Assembly (NCBI GenBank): GCA_965209105.1
Contig: CBDBQB010000006.1
Location: 1-64,000 of the forward strand
Origin: JAAELZ01 sp965209105
Lineage (GTDB): Bacteria > Pseudomonadota > Gammaproteobacteria > Arenicellales > Poriferihabitantaceae
Length of the DNA stretch: 64,000 nt
Reading direction: 5' to 3'
Shown here piece after piece: positions 17,160 through 26,190 of the stretch. The notes under the pieces were generated by a model, which was not told where the DNA came from, made no database searches, and saw nothing but the letters and a program-made list of their open reading frames with translations. The position numbers and the translations under genes were made by a program. How positions within the stretch are numbered: position 1 is the first letter of the stretch; every line of letters begins with the position of its first letter.

Positions 17160-18575
17160 ATGTCAAGCAAAACCTTATACGACAAATTATGGGACGACCA
17201 CCTCGTTCATCAAGAACAAGGCGGCACTGCGCTCATTTACATTGATCGACATCTGGTTCATGAAGTGACCTCTCCGCAGGCATTTGAGGGGCTGCATCTG
17301 GCACAACGACGGCCTTGGCGTGCGTCGTCGGTGCTGGCAGTACCGGATCATAATGTACCCACCGTCGCCGATACCCAAATCAGTGATCCTATCTCGCGCC
17401 TACAGATAGAGACCTTAGACAAAAACTGCCAGCATTTTGGTATTGAAGAATTCGGCATGCATGATATTCGCCAAGGCATTGTGCATGTCATTGGGCCGGA
17501 GCAGGGCGCGACATTGCCAGGCATGACCGTGGTCTGCGGCGATTCGCATACCTCAACCCACGGCGCTTTTGGTGCTTTAGCCTTTGGCATTGGGACGTCT
17601 GAAGTCGAGCATGTGCTTGCCACGCAGTGTCTGTTGCAACGTAAGTCAAAAAATATGCGAATTTCGGTGAACGGTGCTCTACAAGCAGGGGTAACGGCTA
17701 AAGATGTCATCTTGGCAATTATCGCTAAAGTCGGCACTGCTGGTGGCACGGGCTACGCAATTGAGTTCTCCGGAAGCGTGATTGAAAATTTATCAATTGA
17801 AGGTCGCATGACGATTTGCAATATGGCAATCGAAGCGGGCGCTCGATCTGGAATGGTCGGGGTTGACGATAAAACCATCGAGTATTTCAAAGGTAAACCT
17901 TTTGCCCCTCAACATGAACACTGGGATGCAGCGGTGGTGGACTGGCGGCAGCTATATTCTGATTCCGACGCGATATTTGATAGAGAGATTAGTTTACAGG
18001 GTGAAGACATTGAGCCTTGCGTCACGTGGGGAACTTCCCCGGAGATGGTCGTCGGTATTTCTGGCGCGGTGCCTGACCCAGAAATGGCGGTGGAATCTAA
18101 GCAAGAAGGCTATAAAAATGCCCTTAAATACATGGGTTTAACGCCTCATACTAAAATAAAAGATATTGCGGTAGATAAGGTGTTTATTGGTTCGTGCACA
18201 AACAGTCGTATCGAAGATCTGCGCAGTGCAGCAGCGGTGGTTAAAGGTCGATCTATTGCGAGCAATATCAAGCTTGCGATGGTGGTGCCGGGTTCCGGTT
18301 TGGTCAAGCAACAGGCGGAAGCCGAGGGCTTGGATAGTGTGTTTATTGAAGCGGGTTTTGAGTGGCGAAACCCCGGATGCTCGATGTGTTTGGCGATGAA
18401 CGATGATCGCCTCGAACCTGGCGAGCGATGCGCATCAACCTCAAATAGAAATTTTGAAGGGCGGCAAGGCGCGGGTGGATTGACTCACTTGGTTTCGCCC
18501 GCAACGGCAGCTGCAACCGCCATTGCAGGGCAATTTATCAGCGCCGCAGAATTGGCTGAGCGCGCGCGGACATGA
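17160..18575 (+). CDS. leuC: 3-isopropylmalate dehydratase large subunit
   Basis: LeuC (471 aa) with LeuD isomerises 2- to 3-isopropylmalate in leucine synthesis, using a 4Fe-4S cluster. Family markers are KTLYDKLWDDHLVH at the start, HGAFGALAFGIGTSEVEHVLATQ, and the cluster ligands in FIGSCTNSRIEDL and NPGCSMCLAMN. The gene overlaps leuD by 4 nt. The 140-nt upstream gap after rseB should hold the promoter, but I see no clear attenuator with a leucine-rich leader peptide. Confidence 0.97.
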   Translation: MSSKTLYDKLWDDHLVHQEQGGTALIYIDRHLVHEVTSPQAFEGLHLAQRRPWRASSVLAVPDHNVPTVADTQISDPISRLQIETLDKNCQHFGIEEFGMHDIRQGIVHVIGPEQGATLPGMTVVCGDSHTSTHGAFGALAFGIGTSEVEHVLATQCLLQRKSKNMRISVNGALQAGVTAKDVILAIIAKVGTAGGTGYAIEFSGSVIENLSIEGRMTICNMAIEAGARSGMVGVDDKTIEYFKGKPFAPQHEHWDAAVVDWRQLYSDSDAIFDREISLQGEDIEPCVTWGTSPEMVVGISGAVPDPEMAVESKQEGYKNALKYMGLTPHTKIKDIAVDKVFIGSCTNSRIEDLRSAAAVVKGRSIASNIKLAMVVPGSGLVKQQAEAEGLDSVFIEAGFEWRNPGCSMCLAMNDDRLEPGERCASTSNRNFEGRQGAGGLTHLVSPATAAATAIAGQFISAAELAERART

Positions 18576-19207
18576 AAAAATTTGAAACCTTAAACGGTTT
18601 AGTGATGCCGCTAGATCGTAGCAATGTTGATACTGACGCAATCATTCCCAAGCAGTACTTAAAATCTATTAAGCGCAGTGGTTTTGGCCCCAATTTATTT
18701 GATGATTGGCGATATATGGATCATGGGGAACCGGGGATGGACAACAGTAAACGGCAAATTAATACTGACTTCGTGCTCAATTTACCGCGTTATCAAGAGG
18801 CTAAAATATTGTTAGCAAGAGAAAATTTTGGATGTGGTTCTTCGCGCGAGCACGCGCCTTGGGCCTTAGAAGATTATGGTTTTCGCTCGATCATCGCATC
18901 GAGTTTCGCAGAAATATTTTATAACAACTGCTTTAAAAATGGGATTCTACCGATCATTCTGCCTGTCGAGCACATTGTCATTTTATTTCAGCAAACACTT
19001 GCAACGAAGGGGTACCGCCTTGAAGTTGACCTGCCTACACAGTCAGTAAAGCGCCCGGACGGAGCGTTGATACCCTTTGAGGTTGATGCATTCAAAAAGC
19101 AATGTTTAATCGAAGGCCTGGACGATATCGACTTAACTTTGCAGCACAGTGGGAAGATTAAGGCCTACGAGTTGGACAGACAAAAAGCCAAGCCATGGTT
19201 ATTTTAA
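18572..19207 (+). CDS. leuD: 3-isopropylmalate dehydratase small subunit
   Basis: LeuD (211 aa) is the swivel domain partner of LeuC. Recognisable segments are VMPLDRSNVDTDAIIPKQYL, FGCGSSREHAPWALEDYG around the substrate-binding loop, and SFAEIFYNNCFKNGILPI. It overlaps leuC by 4 nt, so translation is coupled. In Pseudomonas leuB and asd come next before fimV; here fimV follows directly after 185 nt, so those genes must be elsewhere or rearranged. Confidence 0.96.
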   Translation: MKKFETLNGLVMPLDRSNVDTDAIIPKQYLKSIKRSGFGPNLFDDWRYMDHGEPGMDNSKRQINTDFVLNLPRYQEAKILLARENFGCGSSREHAPWALEDYGFRSIIASSFAEIFYNNCFKNGILPIILPVEHIVILFQQTLATKGYRLEVDLPTQSVKRPDGALIPFEVDAFKKQCLIEGLDDIDLTLQHSGKIKAYELDRQKAKPWLF

Positions 19208-19392
19208 GCAGTGTTATACGAAAGGTTTGTTATGAAGATAGGCCTGATTTATATGAGCAGAGTAGGCATCACCTTGAATAAACCTCAGTGCTGGATGTTG
19301 TTTTATACTGCGTTTTTGCATAAAATGCATTGCAAGGTGCATTTAGGTGCCTGAACTAATTAGTTTTTTCCTTTTTAAATAGATAGCCTATC

Positions 19393-22300
19393 ATGATGAA
19401 ATCGGTGCTCGCTGGAGTTGCTGCCTCTTTAGTTTTTGGACTTAATGCGCATGCCTTAAGTGTTGGTCAGATGAAGGTAGATTCTTATCTCGGCGAGCCG
19501 CTAAACGTGTCTATTGATCTGGATGCGAATAAGAATGAACTTTCCACCCTGAATGTTTCGCTGGCTTCTCGTGAATTATTTCGACGTGCGGGTATAAGCT
19601 ACCCAGAAAATGCCAAAAATTTGCATGTGGAAGTCGACTCGAGTAGTGGCTCAGGCGTGCAACTAACGGTTAAATCTACCGACTCAATTGTCGATCCATT
19701 CGTGCACTTGTTACTGAATATCTCATGGGCGGGTGGAAATATTGTTCGAGAATATGCAGCATTGATTGACCCTGTCAATTACACGCCGACCGCTATTTCG
19801 CAAGCCAGTTCTTCTGAAACATCGTTTGGGCTATCGGGATCAAGTCTGCCAAATTATCATGGAAAAGTTAAAAAAGGCGAGTTTCTTTCCTTTATAGCCG
19901 CCTTATATCGGCCTGCGGATGTATCGATGCAGCAAGCCTGGATGGCTTTTTACAACTTGAATCCACACGCGTTTCCTGAAAACGATATTAATCAAATTAA
20001 ACTGGGCGCAGAAATACGGGTGCCTACTCGCGCACAAATGTTGGCGATGAGCAAATCAAACGCAGTGGCTGAAGTGCGACGTTTTAATAAGCTCTTACAT
20101 GCCCCGAAGAGTACGACAGCCGTTGCAAAAGCCGCGAAGGCTCAGCCTAAATCTAAACCCGAGTTAATTGTCGGGGCCAGTGCAGACGGTAGTACTTCTT
20201 CATTGGATAAGGTGAGCGCTGGAACTTCGAGTGCGTCTGCTAAACAGATTCAAGGCTTTGATCAAATGGCGTCGATTATCACCGAACTCGGTGCGTTTAA
20301 AGAAGCAATAACCAGCGAGTTAAGTGCATCGCGCGACCAAAATACCTTGTTCAAGGAAGAGCTGATTGCGGCGCGCGGCGAGAGCCGTGTCATCAACAAT
20401 CGCATGGATCGACTCGAGACGCAGCTCGAAAAAATCGGACAACTTCTTACTCTGCAAAGCCGCGCATTGCAATCTATTAACACTGGATCTAGTGAGCGCG
20501 GCGTGGCGCTAGAAAAGATGGAGAATGTTGAACCCTCAGCGTCAATATCGGAACAAACGAAAAGCGAATCGGGGACTACGAGTTTAAGCAATGAAGCCGA
20601 TCTGACTGGGAGTGACACCGCGGTGGTGACACCTCAGGCCCGAACCGCATATGATGAGTTAGTTGAAAGCGCTGTCAGTGGTGCCTCTTTTGAAGATAAA
20701 AGCTATATAGACGACGTCTTACAAGTTTCCTCAACAGCCATCGGTTTGCCAGACGATAACCCTGTTCAAGCAAATACATCTACGAACGCGCGCTTGGAAC
20801 TGAATCGTTCTAGCTTATCGGCGGAGGAAAAGAGCGCAGAGATGCTCAGCAGTGTGAAGTCCACCTTGAGTCAATTGCAATCCACGTTGGGTCGGGAGGC
20901 GGGTACTATTGCTGAGGGTGATATCACGGTAAATCTTGAACAAGACGACCTGATTTATATTGCGTCACTGGAGAATACGGATAGAGCGAAAATTGCAGAA
21001 AGCGAGAGCAGGATCGCTACTTTAGAAAACGAGTTAGAAGCGAAAATTAGCGCTGCGAGGGCGCTACAACAGAAAACTGAAGCAGCCGCATTAGCCAGTA
21101 AAGAGATTATCCAAACAGGTGTAATTTCTGAGCAATCGAGCGCGCAATCTTCAAACCTTGATGCCGAAGGTGACCGGATTGATAAGGGCCAAGGGATATT
21201 TGCGCCCTTAAGTAAATTATTCGGGGGTTCTAGCGATCTAATGATGCGGATAGCTGGGATCGGCGCAGCCTTGTTGGGTTTGTTTACCCTGATTGGATTG
21301 CGTCGCCGCAAATCCGATGAACAAGCCGACGATAGCGAAACGCTCACTGCCTTTTTAGGCGACGACGGTGACTCAGGGGTTGAGGATACTGCGCCAAGTA
21401 ATTTCCAGGATACCACCAGCGAACTCGATGCACAATTGCATGGTTCATCACTGTTTGATCTTAGCGATGAATCGTTTATGGCCAGCGAAGCCCTGCAAAA
21501 TGATTCTTCATTATTTGCGATAGACGAGGTAGAGGCTGAAGCCTACCTTGATGATAGTACTGAGGAAAGCGCCACGGTCGAGATCGACGATAGAATGGAG
21601 TCTGAAAATATTGATCAACAGTCGACGATCACCCATGTTGTCAACGTTGATCCTATCGCAGAAGCTGAGGTCTATCTTGCCTACGATCATAAAGAGCAAG
21701 CTATCAAAGTATTAGAAGAAGCGGTTAAGAAGGATCCAAATCAAGCCATTGCGGTGACGAAACTACTTAGCCTCTATCAAGGAACCGATAACACAGACGC
21801 GTTCACGCAGCTATTTGAGTCATCTGCTGAAAATGTTGAAGACGATGAAGAGTGGGATAAAATAAAGTTGATGGCGAGGGAATTCATCCCAGGGCATCAA
21901 ATGCTGCTGGATGATTTCGATAGCTCTATCCCTGTACTGACAAAACAAGTAAAAGAAAGTACTAAACCGGTACAAATAGAGGAAGATTCTGAACTGGATT
22001 TTTCAGTGCTGGATGAGGGCGACGCAGATGAAGAGAAAGATGAAGAGATAAGTAAAAAGAAAGAAGGAGATACGGATGCAGCAATAGATGCAGAGATAAG
22101 TGAAGAGATAGAGGATGAGATAAGTGAAGAGATAGAGGATAGCGACAGAATTTTCGATGACGATGCCATCCTAGAGGAAGTGAACCAACATGATCCCGAA
22201 ACTGCGCTGGCTTTAGCCAAGGCTTATATTGATTTAGGGGAAGAGGAAATTGCGCGGGATTTTGCCAATGACGCCATCAATTCAAGTGATGCGAAAATAA

Positions 22301-22821
22301 AGACGGAGGCAGAACAATTGTTGACTGCCTTGGGAAGTGATGATGCTGAGAATCTAGATTCAAGTGCGCCAGCGTCTGCCAAAGTAGAGGCAGCGAAGGA
22401 AAACTTGGCCTTAGTGGATGATATGAAAGTGGAAGGGGAGACGCAGTACGAAGAAACTAAGCCGGTTGATTATCTAGAGCTTGAAATTGCAGATAGATTA
22501 GAAGCCAGGGACGAGGATGGCGAGAATACGCTGGATGCATCAGACGACCACTCAGTGAAAGAAGAATTTGACGATCTTTTATTTGAAGATCTACTTGAAC
22601 AAGAAGAAGCCCCTGAGTTTACGCTGGGGGAAACAGATTCTTCGGTAAATGATTCAGTTGATATTGGCGAACATGATCCAGAAACCGCAATCGAGCTCGC
22701 TAAAGCTTATATAGAATTAGGAGAGGGTGATATGGCGAAGGATATCATTATGCAAATAATGGATAAAACCAGTGGCGGTATCAAGAAAAAAGCGCAGAAA
22801 ATATTGGAGTCTCTTAGTTAA
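19393..22821 (+). CDS. fimV: FimV/HubP-type polar hub protein
   Basis: The 1142-aa protein organises the cell pole and supports type IV pilus function in relatives. It has a signal peptide (ending AHAL), the conserved FimV N-terminal domain (LSVGQMKVDSYLGEPLNVSI), a LysM-like peptidoglycan-binding module (about residues 154-215), a coiled-coil region (about 300-360), one membrane helix (about 617-636, MMRIAGIGAALLGLFTLIGL) and a long acidic cytoplasmic part. The latter holds a TPR (DPIAEAEVYLAYDHKEQAIK) and two FimV C-terminal TPR units, each starting HDPETA (near residues 934 and 1094), where one is usual. Near residue 1026 it has DYLELEIADRL, matching the repeated motif of the chemoreceptor at 30157-32766. 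A perfect 24-nt tandem duplication at 22093-22140 encodes EISEEIED twice. Confidence 0.93.
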   Translation: MMKSVLAGVAASLVFGLNAHALSVGQMKVDSYLGEPLNVSIDLDANKNELSTLNVSLASRELFRRAGISYPENAKNLHVEVDSSSGSGVQLTVKSTDSIVDPFVHLLLNISWAGGNIVREYAALIDPVNYTPTAISQASSSETSFGLSGSSLPNYHGKVKKGEFLSFIAALYRPADVSMQQAWMAFYNLNPHAFPENDINQIKLGAEIRVPTRAQMLAMSKSNAVAEVRRFNKLLHAPKSTTAVAKAAKAQPKSKPELIVGASADGSTSSLDKVSAGTSSASAKQIQGFDQMASIITELGAFKEAITSELSASRDQNTLFKEELIAARGESRVINNRMDRLETQLEKIGQLLTLQSRALQSINTGSSERGVALEKMENVEPSASISEQTKSESGTTSLSNEADLTGSDTAVVTPQARTAYDELVESAVSGASFEDKSYIDDVLQVSSTAIGLPDDNPVQANTSTNARLELNRSSLSAEEKSAEMLSSVKSTLSQLQSTLGREAGTIAEGDITVNLEQDDLIYIASLENTDRAKIAESESRIATLENELEAKISAARALQQKTEAAALASKEIIQTGVISEQSSAQSSNLDAEGDRIDKGQGIFAPLSKLFGGSSDLMMRIAGIGAALLGLFTLIGLRRRKSDEQADDSETLTAFLGDDGDSGVEDTAPSNFQDTTSELDAQLHGSSLFDLSDESFMASEALQNDSSLFAIDEVEAEAYLDDSTEESATVEIDDRMESENIDQQSTITHVVNVDPIAEAEVYLAYDHKEQAIKVLEEAVKKDPNQAIAVTKLLSLYQGTDNTDAFTQLFESSAENVEDDEEWDKIKLMAREFIPGHQMLLDDFDSSIPVLTKQVKESTKPVQIEEDSELDFSVLDEGDADEEKDEEISKKKEGDTDAAIDAEISEEIEDEISEEIEDSDRIFDDDAILEEVNQHDPETALALAKAYIDLGEEEIARDFANDAINSSDAKIKTEAEQLLTALGSDDAENLDSSAPASAKVEAAKENLALVDDMKVEGETQYEETKPVDYLELEIADRLEARDEDGENTLDASDDHSVKEEFDDLLFEDLLEQEEAPEFTLGETDSSVNDSVDIGEHDPETAIELAKAYIELGEGDMAKDIIMQIMDKTSGGIKKKAQKILESLS
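22093..22140 (+). repeat. Perfect 24-nt tandem duplication inside fimV
   Basis: GAGATAAGTGAAGAGATAGA plus four bases is repeated twice back to back, in frame, coding for EISEEIED twice (residues 901-916). The repeat is in the acidic linker between the TPR part and the first FimV C-terminal unit; copies are identical, so the duplication is recent. Confidence 0.9.
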
Positions 22822-23110
22822 AGAGACCTGTTTTAGCGTAAGTATTTATTGCCTGAAGAATATCTGTCTTGACCCATCTATCTGCCTATCTTTGTCGAAG
22901 AGGCTCGCCACCGAACTCAATTTAGTGTTTCCCCCGGATTTACCGCTATCTCAGAAAGCAACTTATTAGCAGTTGCGGATTTTCATAAACACGATTTGAA
23001 TATTCGCATTTAAAACGATCAGACGAAACTTTCTCCTAAAGGGTTGGCGCTAAAATCAGGATCGAGATACAAGGGCGTATGGCAGCAGCTTTGATAGACG
23101 ATATGGATGC

Positions 23111-23473
23111 TTAAATGAGCTCGGTTATGCTCAGTGCTGCACGTTTTACATCTAAAAATATTAGACCGAGCTTTGATTTAGGTTTTGCGAGAACGGTGAG
23201 TACGCAATCTTGCCCTGCGTAAGTCAGCAAAACGTAACCATTTTCTCCCTTTACGAGCACTTGCTCAAGTTCCCCTCTAGCTAGTTCGTCAGCCGTACGT
23301 GTGCCCAATGAAAGCATCGCTGCACTCATGGCGCCGACACGATCCTCATCCATCCCCGCAGGGAGTTTAGAGGCCATCATTAGGCCATCTGTCGAAATGA
23401 TGCTTGAAGCCTCAATATCGGCTGAGGTGCCATTTAGATCACTTAATATTGTATCGAGTAGTTCAGAACGCAT
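23111..23473 (-). CDS. Roadblock/LC7-domain protein (MglB-like)
   Basis: The whole 120-aa protein is a single Roadblock/LC7 fold. It begins with a helix (ELLDTILSDLNG), then the strand pair IEASSIISTDGLMMAS, the helix DEDRVGAMSAAMLSLGTRTADEL, then ELEQVLVKGENGYVLLTYAG and VLTVLAKPKSKLGLIFLDVKRA. In other bacteria these proteins are regulators of small Ras-like GTPases (MglA) in polarity and motility. No such GTPase is visible in the window. It is the last gene of the minus-strand set 23111-26190 and is convergent with fimV. Function here is inferred: polarity or pilus control. Confidence 0.85.
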   Translation of the reverse strand: MRSELLDTILSDLNGTSADIEASSIISTDGLMMASKLPAGMDEDRVGAMSAAMLSLGTRTADELARGELEQVLVKGENGYVLLTYAGQDCVLTVLAKPKSKLGLIFLDVKRAALSITELI

Positions 23474-23554
23474 GGGTTGTTCCTTTTATGGTTAAGCATC
23501 AATGACCTAATCATTGTGTCAATAATGCAGTGTGAATGATTTTTGAATACTATT

Positions 23555-24262
23555 TTAGCCTTGCTTCTTTTCTCGTCCTTTCTTGGAGAATTTTAAAAGT
23601 GAGGAAATAATCGCATTACTTTTACCATACCGTAAACTAAGTACCCATATTAGAGTCGTTAGCGCAGCCTGATTTAGACGCGGCATACCATTGATGACTA
23701 GCATAAATTGTTGCTTGTTAATAAATATTGGCCAAAATCCGGTTTGGCTATTTCCAGCCGCATCGATAATCCCCCAAGCGCAGCTATTCTCACCAAGATC
23801 ACCGCTGAGTAGACCCGAGTAATGTTGATGGACAGTTGCGATATGTGCACTCAGGGCAGAGAGTTCTTCGGCAACTTCACTTGAAAAACCATGCGCTGAT
23901 ATATAAAAGCCTTGCGCGTCTGCAAGTAAGATTTTACCGTTATCTGAGAACTTGGATAGAAGCTTAGGCAAGACATCTTCTAACCTGCCCTGCGGTTGCT
24001 CCTGTGCTTGGTCGAGCGTTTCTAACCAACCTAGTTTTTGCATTTTTTGGATAAATTGCATACCCTCTTCTAAGTTACGAAGTTTGCTTAACTTCCGCAC
24101 GGATTGCGCGGTTAGCAATGGGCTGCTAGGTTCCGATAGTAGTCGCTCAAGAAATTGCCGAGCTGGATTTTCGTCGCTGCCCGAAACACAATAATATGCA
24201 CCTGCAGGGGAAGGGCAGATGAAGATATTCTTGTCTTTTATAAGACCCACAAGTTCATTCAC
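23555..24262 (-). CDS. Unrecognised protein with a probable Roadblock-like C-terminal domain
   Basis: I do not recognise this 235-aa protein as a named family. Its first 80 residues look helical and contain QFIQKMQKLGWLETL. The part from about residue 108 onward (KILLADAQGFYISAHGF, then SEVAEELSALSAHIATVHQH and later strands QFMLVINGM) has the strand-helix-strand pattern of a Roadblock/LC7 domain, so it may pair with the protein at 23111-23473, 81 nt downstream. The tail is basic (KKGREKKQG). It is probably co-transcribed with the genes on either side. The domain call is by pattern only and needs a profile search. Confidence 0.6.
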   Translation of the reverse strand: MNELVGLIKDKNIFICPSPAGAYYCVSGSDENPARQFLERLLSEPSSPLLTAQSVRKLSKLRNLEEGMQFIQKMQKLGWLETLDQAQEQPQGRLEDVLPKLLSKFSDNGKILLADAQGFYISAHGFSSEVAEELSALSAHIATVHQHYSGLLSGDLGENSCAWGIIDAAGNSQTGFWPIFINKQQFMLVINGMPRLNQAALTTLIWVLSLRYGKSNAIISSLLKFSKKGREKKQG

Positions 24263-24410
24263 ACTCTACACCCACGAATATTTAATAGGAGAAAGGCTTT
24301 AGCGTTGAACGAGGCTTTGAATCGTCGTGAATCTCTGTAATAAAACACAGTAAACTAAATTTAAGGAATAATGCAAGCCGATACATCGTCAGTATATTTT
24401 ACCTAATCGC

Positions 24411-24839
24411 TTAAGTGCTGAGTTGGACAGATTTTGCGCTAAAACCACGATTCAACACGGATACCGCGTGTCCGGGGAAAATGTCTGTCGCTTTAAGTTG
24501 ATTTCGTAGGGCGTTTGAAAGGAAGCGTATGTATTCTTCTTCAAGCAATTCTCTGGCAATACTTAACATACGACCGCGTAGTGCATAGCCCTTATCTCCC
24601 AATACAATAAAAAGATCCAATACCGCGCCATATATATCTGACACCCTACGATACTTGATCGCAAACAGTATTCTTTGGACGTGGATATTTAGATTGCTCG
24701 GCGCTCTGGCTACTTCGTGCGCGAGGAATCGCGATACCTTGTGTTGCCAATCCGTGGAGCGGCTTTGTTGGCAAGCCGTGCCAAATAAAAATGCCGGTTC
24801 GGCGTAATGAATACCCAGTGTTGTCAGATCAAAACTCAT
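24411..24839 (-). CDS. Hypothetical cytosolic protein of the FimV-adjacent cluster
   Basis: This 142-aa protein matches no family I know. It is mostly helical, without signal peptide or membrane segments; a Leu/Ile-rich helix pair lies in the second half (IYGAVLDLFIVLGDKGYALRG and LSIARELLEEEYIRFL). It lies in the same direction as its neighbours, 48 nt after the membrane protein gene at 24888 and 148 nt before the Roadblock-like gene. The context (two Roadblock-type proteins and a chemosensory operon) suggests a regulatory or assembly role, but nothing in the sequence says which. Confidence 0.6.
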   Translation of the reverse strand: MSFDLTTLGIHYAEPAFLFGTACQQSRSTDWQHKVSRFLAHEVARAPSNLNIHVQRILFAIKYRRVSDIYGAVLDLFIVLGDKGYALRGRMLSIARELLEEEYIRFLSNALRNQLKATDIFPGHAVSVLNRGFSAKSVQLST

Positions 24840-24887
24840 GTATATACCCTTAGCAGCACTAGCGTTTCTTATCCAAGAAAATAGCCT

Positions 24888-25307
24888 TTACCGCCGTTTT
24901 TTTCTCCGTAGCTGTTTTTGTTTTTTAATGAGCTGGAGTACTGAGTACACAATCATTAAAAATGCAATGGCGAGGATGATGCCCGTCAGACCTTCAAACG
25001 TTTCACGCGTGAGCGTATAAAACCATCTCGGCTCACTGAGTTCAAACAGGCGTTTTATGAGGCCTATTCCTTTCCACATTGCACCTGATATTGCTGCGAT
25101 GGCGAGAAATAAATAGCCCTTACTTGTGAGTCCGCCCGATACTGTTCGAAGTAATAGACCCGAAAAAATCATTAAGGTAAAGCAGGCAAGCCAAAGTGTA
25201 TCTTCAAATATTCTGAAATTATTGTTAATAACTGAAGTGGCCGCCTGAGCGCTGCCTGCGCTCAGCGAGAATAAGGCGACGGAAATTGTTGTTTTTTGAT
25301 ATTGCAT
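24888..25307 (-). CDS. Hypothetical inner-membrane protein with basic tail
   Basis: The 139-aa product has a signal-like N-terminus (residues 6-22, SVALFSLSAGSAQAA) and then three hydrophobic helices (about 37-53, 63-80 and 107-127), ending in a strongly basic tail (KKQKQLRRKKRR). It is two nucleotides from the preceding membrane protein gene (25310-25636), and the two probably form a membrane pair. I recognise no family. A basic cytoplasmic tail is well suited to hold an acidic partner, such as the acidic tails of FimV or the chemoreceptor; that is speculation. Confidence 0.65.
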   Translation of the reverse strand: MQYQKTTISVALFSLSAGSAQAATSVINNNFRIFEDTLWLACFTLMIFSGLLLRTVSGGLTSKGYLFLAIAAISGAMWKGIGLIKRLFELSEPRWFYTLTRETFEGLTGIILAIAFLMIVYSVLQLIKKQKQLRRKKRR

Positions 25308-25309
25308 GA

Positions 25310-25636
25310 CTATCGTCGTTCCTCTAGTTTCGTTTTTAACACAAAATAATTATTGATGAGTTTAATGAATCCAGCACAAAGAATGATGGCCCCGATGGCG
25401 CCAAAAACATAGCGGTTCATGTAGGCGTTAAATAGCATATCTGATGCTTGACCTTCTTTATAGCCGGGTAAAAATTTCCATACTTGGCGCATGACGACGA
25501 AAAGTGAGCCCAGCGCAATCAGCGACCAACCCCGATTACCGGTTGCCCGTGCAACAATATAACTGGCAATGGCTGCTAGCAGCCAGGCGACAAGATTAAA
25601 TTGTGCCAGTAGTTTTAATATTTCCTGAAATGTCAT
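25310..25636 (-). CDS. Hypothetical inner-membrane protein
   Basis: This 108-aa protein has three hydrophobic stretches: residues 12-30 (LVAWLLAAIASYIVARATG), 35-52 (WSLIALGSLFVVMRQVWK) and 74-92 (FGAIGAIILCAGFIKLINN). It ends with a charged tail (KTKLEERR). It overlaps the upstream gene (25633-26190) by 4 nt and is followed 2 nt later by another small membrane protein, so the three are translationally coupled. No known family comes to mind. A membrane anchor or subunit role within this cluster is the most that can be said. Confidence 0.65.
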   Translation of the reverse strand: MTFQEILKLLAQFNLVAWLLAAIASYIVARATGNRGWSLIALGSLFVVMRQVWKFLPGYKEGQASDMLFNAYMNRYVFGAIGAIILCAGFIKLINNYFVLKTKLEERR

Positions 25637-26190
25637 TTATTTTTCCTCACTTTGTCATAAATTGGTTCAAAAATTTCTGCCGCCACGCTGGGATTGAGCA
25701 AGACTTCAATCAATCCCTTGCATTCGTTAAGAAATTGAATCGGATGCGTGCTTGGAGAAATCCGCCTAGCGACCACGTTGACCTGCTCTAGCGCATCCTT
25801 TCCCGCGAAGGCAGACAATACATCGAGCACCTCTTTTTGTAATTCCAAGGTTTGCTTATTTTTACTACTGATACGCGCCTTTTTGCTGTTTGCCATGCTG
25901 GAATGCATATTGCGTAGCACGTCTCTGATTTCGGGCGCGGATGAATTTACCGCATGCCGCTCCATCGCGGTCGAAGGCGTGAGCAGTATTTTAGTGATTT
26001 GTAGCTGGTTTGAGTAGTATTGATCGAGATTTAATTGAGGTTTTACGTCAATTATTTCCCCTTCACTAATAAGTATGGTGGTTGCCGAACTGCGATCTCC
26101 CGGGGTTTTTTGCAATACAGAAATCCGTCCTCCTTTCTTGTTCTTGTGTAGAGATAATAGTATCTCATAGAGTTCATTGAGTTTTGGCAT
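25633..26190 (-). CDS. Hypothetical protein, possible DUF4388/PatA-like regulator
   Basis: The 185-aa protein begins with LNELYEILLSLHKNKKGGRI, followed by strands VLQKTPG and TTILISEGEIIDVKPQ. This layout resembles the small beta-rich N-terminal domain of PatA/DUF4388 proteins, which are often linked to receivers and Roadblock/GTPase modules in motile bacteria. The second half (LQKEVLDVLSAFAGKDALEQVNVVARR) is helical. It starts the coupled set of small genes running down to 23111; the 196-nt gap to the response regulator at 26386 probably holds a promoter. The family suggestion is weak and by eye only. Confidence 0.6.
   Translation of the reverse strand: MPKLNELYEILLSLHKNKKGGRISVLQKTPGDRSSATTILISEGEIIDVKPQLNLDQYYSNQLQITKILLTPSTAMERHAVNSSAPEIRDVLRNMHSSMANSKKARISSKNKQTLELQKEVLDVLSAFAGKDALEQVNVVARRISPSTHPIQFLNECKGLIEVLLNPSVAAEIFEPIYDKVRKNK

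Noticed and set aside
22772..22969. 65-codon frame overlapping the end of fimV
   Set aside because: It lies partly inside fimV in another frame, with no ribosome site or protein likeness.
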